This document shows, piece by piece, positions 15,510-18,337 of a stretch of DNA of 18,337 bases. Position 1 is the first letter of the stretch; every line of letters starts with the position of its first letter. The position numbers were made by a program, and so were the translations under genes. This stretch comes from Comamonadaceae bacterium (GTDB lineage: Bacteria > Pseudomonadota > Gammaproteobacteria > Burkholderiales > Burkholderiaceae_C), in contig CANFZJ010000022.1 in the NCBI GenBank assembly GCA_947451445.1, forward strand, positions 1 to 18,337. The letters are read 5' to 3'. A model generated the notes under the pieces. The model saw only the letters and a program-made list of their open reading frames with translations. It did no database searches and was not told the origin of the DNA.

Positions 15510-15617
15510 GTTATTCCGTTGCCATTTCAATACGAGATTAGGCGCGAAGCCGCAGGCAGTGCTGTAGCACGACAAGGCAAAGTAACGACATATCGGATTG
15601 AAATGGAAGCGGAATAC
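15510..15617. repeat. 108-bp palindromic MITE/REP-like element between fucD and the lactonase gene
   Basis: CCATTTCAAT (15522-15531) and ATTGAAATGG (15597-15606) are perfect complements. The arms extend outward through ATTCCG (15513-15518) and CGGAAT (15610-15615) with a 1-nt shift. A central GTGCT-GT-AGCAC hairpin (15559-15570) shares nearly the same centre. The interior (GCGAAGCCGCAGGCAGT ... GGCAAAGTAACG) looks like a dispersed repeat I associate with Comamonadaceae, a recollection not tested. It exactly fills the gap between the dehydratase stop and the next ATG, and its right arm provides the purine-rich GGAAG ahead of that ATG. Confidence 0.8.
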
Positions 15618-16481
15618 ATGAAGATCGACACCCACCAGCACTACTGGCGCTACCAAGAGGCGGAATTTCCGTGGATCAGCGCGGCCATGCCCCTGCTGCA
15701 GCGCGACTGCATGCCGGTGGACTGCGCTGCCGCCCGGCATGCCGCCGGGGTGGACGCCGTGGTGGCGGTGCAGGCCCGCACGCATGCAGCAGAAACCGAC
15801 TTTCTGCTGCAACTGGCGGACCAACACCCCGAGGTGGTCGGCGTGGTGGGCTGGGCCGATCTGGCCGCGCCGCAGCTGCACGACAGCCTGGCGCAGTGGT
15901 GCCAGCACCCCGCATTCAAAGGGCTGCGCCACATCCTGCAAGATGAACCGGACGCCGCCGCCTGGGCCAACCACCCCGCCGTACGGCAAGGCATGCACGC
16001 CGTGCAGCAGCGCGGCCTGGTGTACGACGTGCTGGTGTTTGCGCACCAACTCCCCAATGTGGTCGATTTTTGTGTCCGCTTCGATGCCCACTGGCTGGTG
16101 CTGGACCACGTGGGCAAGCCCGGTCTGCGCGGCAGTCCGCACAGCGGCCCATGGCGCAACCATCTACAGGCGCTGGCGGACCTGCCGCACGTGGTGTGCA
16201 AATTGTCCGGCCTGGTGACAGAAACAGCCTGGGGCTCAGGCACCCGTCTGTCGCCCGATGACACCCAGCACATCCTGGACTGTTTCGACCAGGCGCTGGA
16301 CGCCTTCGGGCCGACCCGGCTGATGTTCGGCTCCGACTGGCCTGTTTGCCAGCTGGCCGCCCCCTATGCCGAAGTGCATAGCCTGGCCGAGCGCTGGGCC
16401 AGGTCGCGGCTGTCCAACAACGAACAAGACGCGTTCTGGAGCGGCAACGCCATCCGCTGCTACGGCCTGCAGATTTCCTGA
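15618..16481 (+). CDS. Amidohydrolase-family lactonase, probable L-fuconolactonase
   Basis: The 287-residue protein is an amidohydrolase-2 (TIM-barrel) member of the fuconolactonase/rhamnono-lactonase type. Visible motifs are DTHQHYW (4-10, metal-ligand HxH), KGLRHI (101-106), LDHVGKP (162-168), CKLSGL (194-199) and MFGSDWPVC (236-244, terminal catalytic Asp). It should hydrolyse L-fucono-1,4/1,5-lactone to L-fuconate, the second pathway step. The frame stays open back to a TTG at 15519, but those 33 codons lie wholly inside the palindromic element and have no family resemblance. The ATG at 15618, 8 nt after GGAAG, gives the usual MKIDTHQHYW start. The SD lies in the element's stem, so structure could limit translation. 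Confidence 0.88.
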   Translation: MKIDTHQHYWRYQEAEFPWISAAMPLLQRDCMPVDCAAARHAAGVDAVVAVQARTHAAETDFLLQLADQHPEVVGVVGWADLAAPQLHDSLAQWCQHPAFKGLRHILQDEPDAAAWANHPAVRQGMHAVQQRGLVYDVLVFAHQLPNVVDFCVRFDAHWLVLDHVGKPGLRGSPHSGPWRNHLQALADLPHVVCKLSGLVTETAWGSGTRLSPDDTQHILDCFDQALDAFGPTRLMFGSDWPVCQLAAPYAEVHSLAERWARSRLSNNEQDAFWSGNAIRCYGLQIS

Positions 16482-16505
16482 TTTTTATTGAAACCGGACG
16501 CCCCC

Positions 16506-17276
16506 ATGGACCTGCACCTGCAAGACAAAGTCATCATCGTCACCGGCGGGGCCAGCGGCATTGGCGCGGCTATCTCGCTCAGCCTGGCCCAGGAAGGGGC
16601 CATCCCGGTCATCCTGGGCAAAAGCCCTCTGCCCGGCGACTTTGTGCGGCAACTCGGTTCCGCACCGTACCTGTTCATCCAGCTCGAACTCTCGAACGAG
16701 CCCGCCTGCCAAGCCGCCGTAGCCCAGGTCGCCGCCACCTATGGCCGTATCGACGGTTTAGTGAACAACGCGGGCATCAACGACAACATCGGGCTGGACG
16801 CGGGCCGGGACGCGTTTATGGGCTCGCTGGAGCGCAACCTGATCCACTATTACGTCATGGCCCACTACTGCGTACCGCACCTCAAGGCGAGCCGGGGCAG
16901 CATCGTCAACGTATCCAGTAAAACCGCCCTCACCGGCCAGGGCGATACCAGCGGCTACTGCGCATCCAAAGGCGCGCAGCTGTCGCTGACCCGGGAATGG
17001 GCCGTGGCCTTGCGCGACGACGGCGTACGAGTCAACGCCGTGGTGCCCGCCGAAGTAATGACCCCGCTATACGCCCGCTGGATCCACAGCTTTGACGATG
17101 CCGACGCCAAGCTGGCCGCCATCACCGCCAAGATACCGCTGGGCCAGCGCATGACCACGGCCGAAGAAATCGCCCGCACCTGTGTTTTTTTGCTATCCGA
17201 CGCGGCATCGCACACCACCGGGCAGTGGCTGTTTGTAGACGGTGGCTACACCCACCTGGACCGGGCCATCACGTAA
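16506..17276 (+). CDS. SDR oxidoreductase, probable L-fucose dehydrogenase
   Basis: The 256-residue SDR has TGGASGIG (13-20), NNAG (87-90), S138, Y151 and K155 (YCASK), and PAEVMTPLYARWI (181-193), a segment I recall from Burkholderia L-fucose dehydrogenases. After the second strand the sequence is VILGKS, with no acidic residue, so NADP+ may be accepted or preferred, unlike the D39-bearing SDR at 8976. It should oxidise L-fucose to L-fuconolactone, the first step. I use the ATG at 16506; the upstream in-frame TTG at 16488 lacks an RBS and the extra residues are atypical. It is the last gene of the operon, 24 nt after the lactonase, and no terminator was recognised behind it. Alternative sugars (L-galactose, D-arabinose) cannot be excluded. 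Confidence 0.85.
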   Translation: MDLHLQDKVIIVTGGASGIGAAISLSLAQEGAIPVILGKSPLPGDFVRQLGSAPYLFIQLELSNEPACQAAVAQVAATYGRIDGLVNNAGINDNIGLDAGRDAFMGSLERNLIHYYVMAHYCVPHLKASRGSIVNVSSKTALTGQGDTSGYCASKGAQLSLTREWAVALRDDGVRVNAVVPAEVMTPLYARWIHSFDDADAKLAAITAKIPLGQRMTTAEEIARTCVFLLSDAASHTTGQWLFVDGGYTHLDRAIT

Positions 17277-17333
17277 CGTCACCCCCTCTCCGGATATACC
17301 CTCCCCCCGGAAAACCCCAACCTAAAACAGCCT

Positions 17334-17343
17334 CTGACGTCAG
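17334..17343. promoter_or_regulatory. 10-bp perfect palindrome upstream of the DUF485-actP pair
   Basis: CTGACGTCAG lies in the 122-bp gap between the last fucose gene and the DUF485 gene, 56 nt before its ATG. It could be half of a regulator site, but a 10-bp palindrome alone is weak evidence. No convincing -35/-10 pair was found in the gap. A loose CCGG...CCGG stem near 17290-17310 is too weak to call a terminator. Confidence 0.25.
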
Positions 17344-17398
17344 TTCTTGGTAAGCCCCCATCACCACACTCAGCGGCTGATAAACCAAGGAGACAACC

Positions 17399-17707
17399 AT
17401 GACCGATCCGATCGTGGCAAAAATTGAGGCCAATCCGAAGTACCACGAGCTGCGGCGCAAACGCGGCAGCTTTGGCTGGACACTGACCGCACTGATGATG
17501 CTGGTGTACTACGGCTACATCGCACTCATCGCCTTTAACAAACCGTTCTTGGCCCAACCGCTGGGCGCAGGCGTGACCACCTTGGGTATTCCCCTGGGGC
17601 TGGGCGTCATCGTCTTCACCATCGTGATTACCGCCATCTACGTGCGCCGCGCCAACAGCGAATACGACCGCCTGACCGCTGAAATCCTGAAGGACGCCTC
17701 CAAATGA
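17399..17707 (+). CDS. DUF485 membrane protein (YjcH-like partner of acetate symporter)
   Basis: The 102-residue protein has two predicted membrane helices (about 28-47, MMLVYYGYIALIAF region, and 60-84, LGIPLGLGVIVFTIVITAIYV). Its cytoplasmic opening, NPKYHELRRKRGSFGW, is typical of DUF485. Such proteins are routinely encoded directly before ActP/MctC-type symporters and are thought to assist them; the exact role is unsettled. The start has a strong AAGGAG (17387-17392), 6 nt before the ATG. Its stop overlaps the next gene's start (ATGA, 17704-17707), indicating translational coupling. It begins 122 nt after the fucose operon on the same strand and is probably a separate unit. Confidence 0.9.
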   Translation: MTDPIVAKIEANPKYHELRRKRGSFGWTLTALMMLVYYGYIALIAFNKPFLAQPLGAGVTTLGIPLGLGVIVFTIVITAIYVRRANSEYDRLTAEILKDASK

Positions 17708-18337
17708 AATCCACCCTGAAAACCTCCGCTGCGCTGGCCTTGCTGCTGGCCGCAGGCGCTGCCATGGCCGCTGGTGCCGACCTGGGCCAGGTAGACAAAC
17801 AAGCCACCAACTGGATCGCGATCAGCATGTTCGCCGTGTTCGTGGTGGCCACCCTGTTCATTACCAAATGGGCGGCCGCCAAGACCAAGTCGGCATCTGA
17901 CTTCTATACCGCTGGCGGCGGCATCACCGGCTTCCAGAACGGGCTGGCGATTGCGGGCGACTACATGTCGGCAGCATCCTTTCTGGGTATTTCGGCAGCG
18001 GTCATGGCCTCGGGCTACGACGGGCTGATCTACGCCATCGGCTTTTTGGTCGGCTGGCCGATCATTACCTTTTTGATGGCCGAGCGGCTGCGCAACCTGG
18101 GCAAGTTCACCTTTGCCGACGTAGCGGCTTACCGCTTCCAGCAAACGCCGGTACGTCTGTTTGCCGCCTCCGGCACCTTGGTCGTGGTGGCGTTCTACCT
18201 GATCGCCCAAATGGTCGGCGCGGGCGCACTCATCAAGCTGCTGTTCGGCCTGGACTACTGGCTGGCCGTGGTCATCGTCGGTGCGCTGATGATGATTTAC
18301 GTGCTGTTTGGCGGCATGACTGCCACCACCTGGGTGC
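17704..18337 (+). CDS. actP: Cation/acetate symporter ActP (SSS family), C-terminus beyond window
   Basis: The first 211 codons are present. An N-terminal signal-like hydrophobic segment (MKSTLKTSAALALLLAAGAA) is followed by membrane helices and motifs of the sodium/solute symporter family: DFYTAGGGITGFQNGLAIAGDYMSAASFLGISAAVM (about 62-100), YAIGFLVGWPIITFLMAERLRNLGKFTFADVAAYR and LIAQMVGAGALIKLLFGL. Full-length ActP proteins have about 550-580 residues, so more than half lies past the edge. It would import acetate or related short-chain carboxylates (members of this group also take pyruvate or lactate) with a cation. Pairing with DUF485 supports the call. A possible link to the fucose genes, whose end products are pyruvate and lactate, is only positional. 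Confidence 0.9.
   Translation, partial: MKSTLKTSAALALLLAAGAAMAAGADLGQVDKQATNWIAISMFAVFVVATLFITKWAAAKTKSASDFYTAGGGITGFQNGLAIAGDYMSAASFLGISAAVMASGYDGLIYAIGFLVGWPIITFLMAERLRNLGKFTFADVAAYRFQQTPVRLFAASGTLVVVAFYLIAQMVGAGALIKLLFGLDYWLAVVIVGALMMIYVLFGGMTATTWV

Noticed and set aside
15519..15617. 33-codon N-terminal extension of the lactonase from a TTG
   Set aside because: It is the translated interior of the palindromic element and has no similarity to the family; the ATG at 15618 has an SD and gives the canonical HQHYW-proximal start.
8976..17276. L-rhamnose pathway instead of L-fucose
   Set aside because: The enzyme families overlap, but the dehydratase matches the fuconate dehydratase/ENOSF1 branch in motifs and spacing rather than rhamnonate dehydratase. 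It is kept only as an outside possibility.

Overview
The window is high-GC DNA from what looks like a betaproteobacterium of the order Burkholderiales, most likely family Comamonadaceae. This rests on recalled protein resemblance, gene style (GC-rich codon use, ATG/GTG starts, DUF485-actP pair) and short palindromic repeats of a kind I associate with Acidovorax/Rhodoferax/Polaromonas relatives. Nothing was searched, so the taxon is an inference.

Left part, all genes on the minus strand. A DMT/EamA permease is cut by the left edge (1-734). Upstream of it lies a RES-type toxin with its antitoxin (760-1829), preceded by a promoter embedded in three 9-bp tandem repeats (1881-1931). Next comes a 1968-residue double-length UvrA-like protein (1997-7903) with four ABC half-domains in one chain. 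A short palindromic repeat overlaps its stop codon, and a related one encodes the linker between its two halves. Upstream of uvrA lies an IclR-family regulator (7971-8756).

Central part, plus strand (8976-17276). An eight-gene cluster is divergent from the IclR gene. It encodes a complete non-phosphorylating L-fucose pathway plus an importer: SDR (2-keto-3-deoxy-L-fuconate dehydrogenase type), ribose-type sugar ABC ATPase, permease and periplasmic binding protein, an FAH-family 2,4-diketo-3-deoxy-L-fuconate hydrolase, L-fuconate dehydratase, an L-fuconolactonase-type amidohydrolase, and an SDR of L-fucose dehydrogenase type. The inferred flow is L-fucose -> L-fuconolactone -> L-fuconate -> 2-keto-3-deoxy-L-fuconate -> 2,4-diketo-3-deoxy-L-fuconate -> pyruvate + L-lactate. 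The active-site residues of the dehydratase match those I recall for the Xanthomonas fuconate dehydratase, one residue out of register, and this is the strongest evidence for the substrate.

The cluster shows layered cis-structure: a candidate sigma-70 promoter with a palindromic operator inside it; a 59-nt palindrome at the predicted transcript 5' end; an intrinsic terminator between transport and catabolic genes; and a 108-bp palindromic element that supplies the ribosome binding site of the lactonase gene.

Right edge, plus strand: a DUF485 membrane protein overlapping by 4 nt the start of an ActP-type cation/acetate symporter, which runs off the window. No rRNA, tRNA, CRISPR array, transposase or phage gene was seen.
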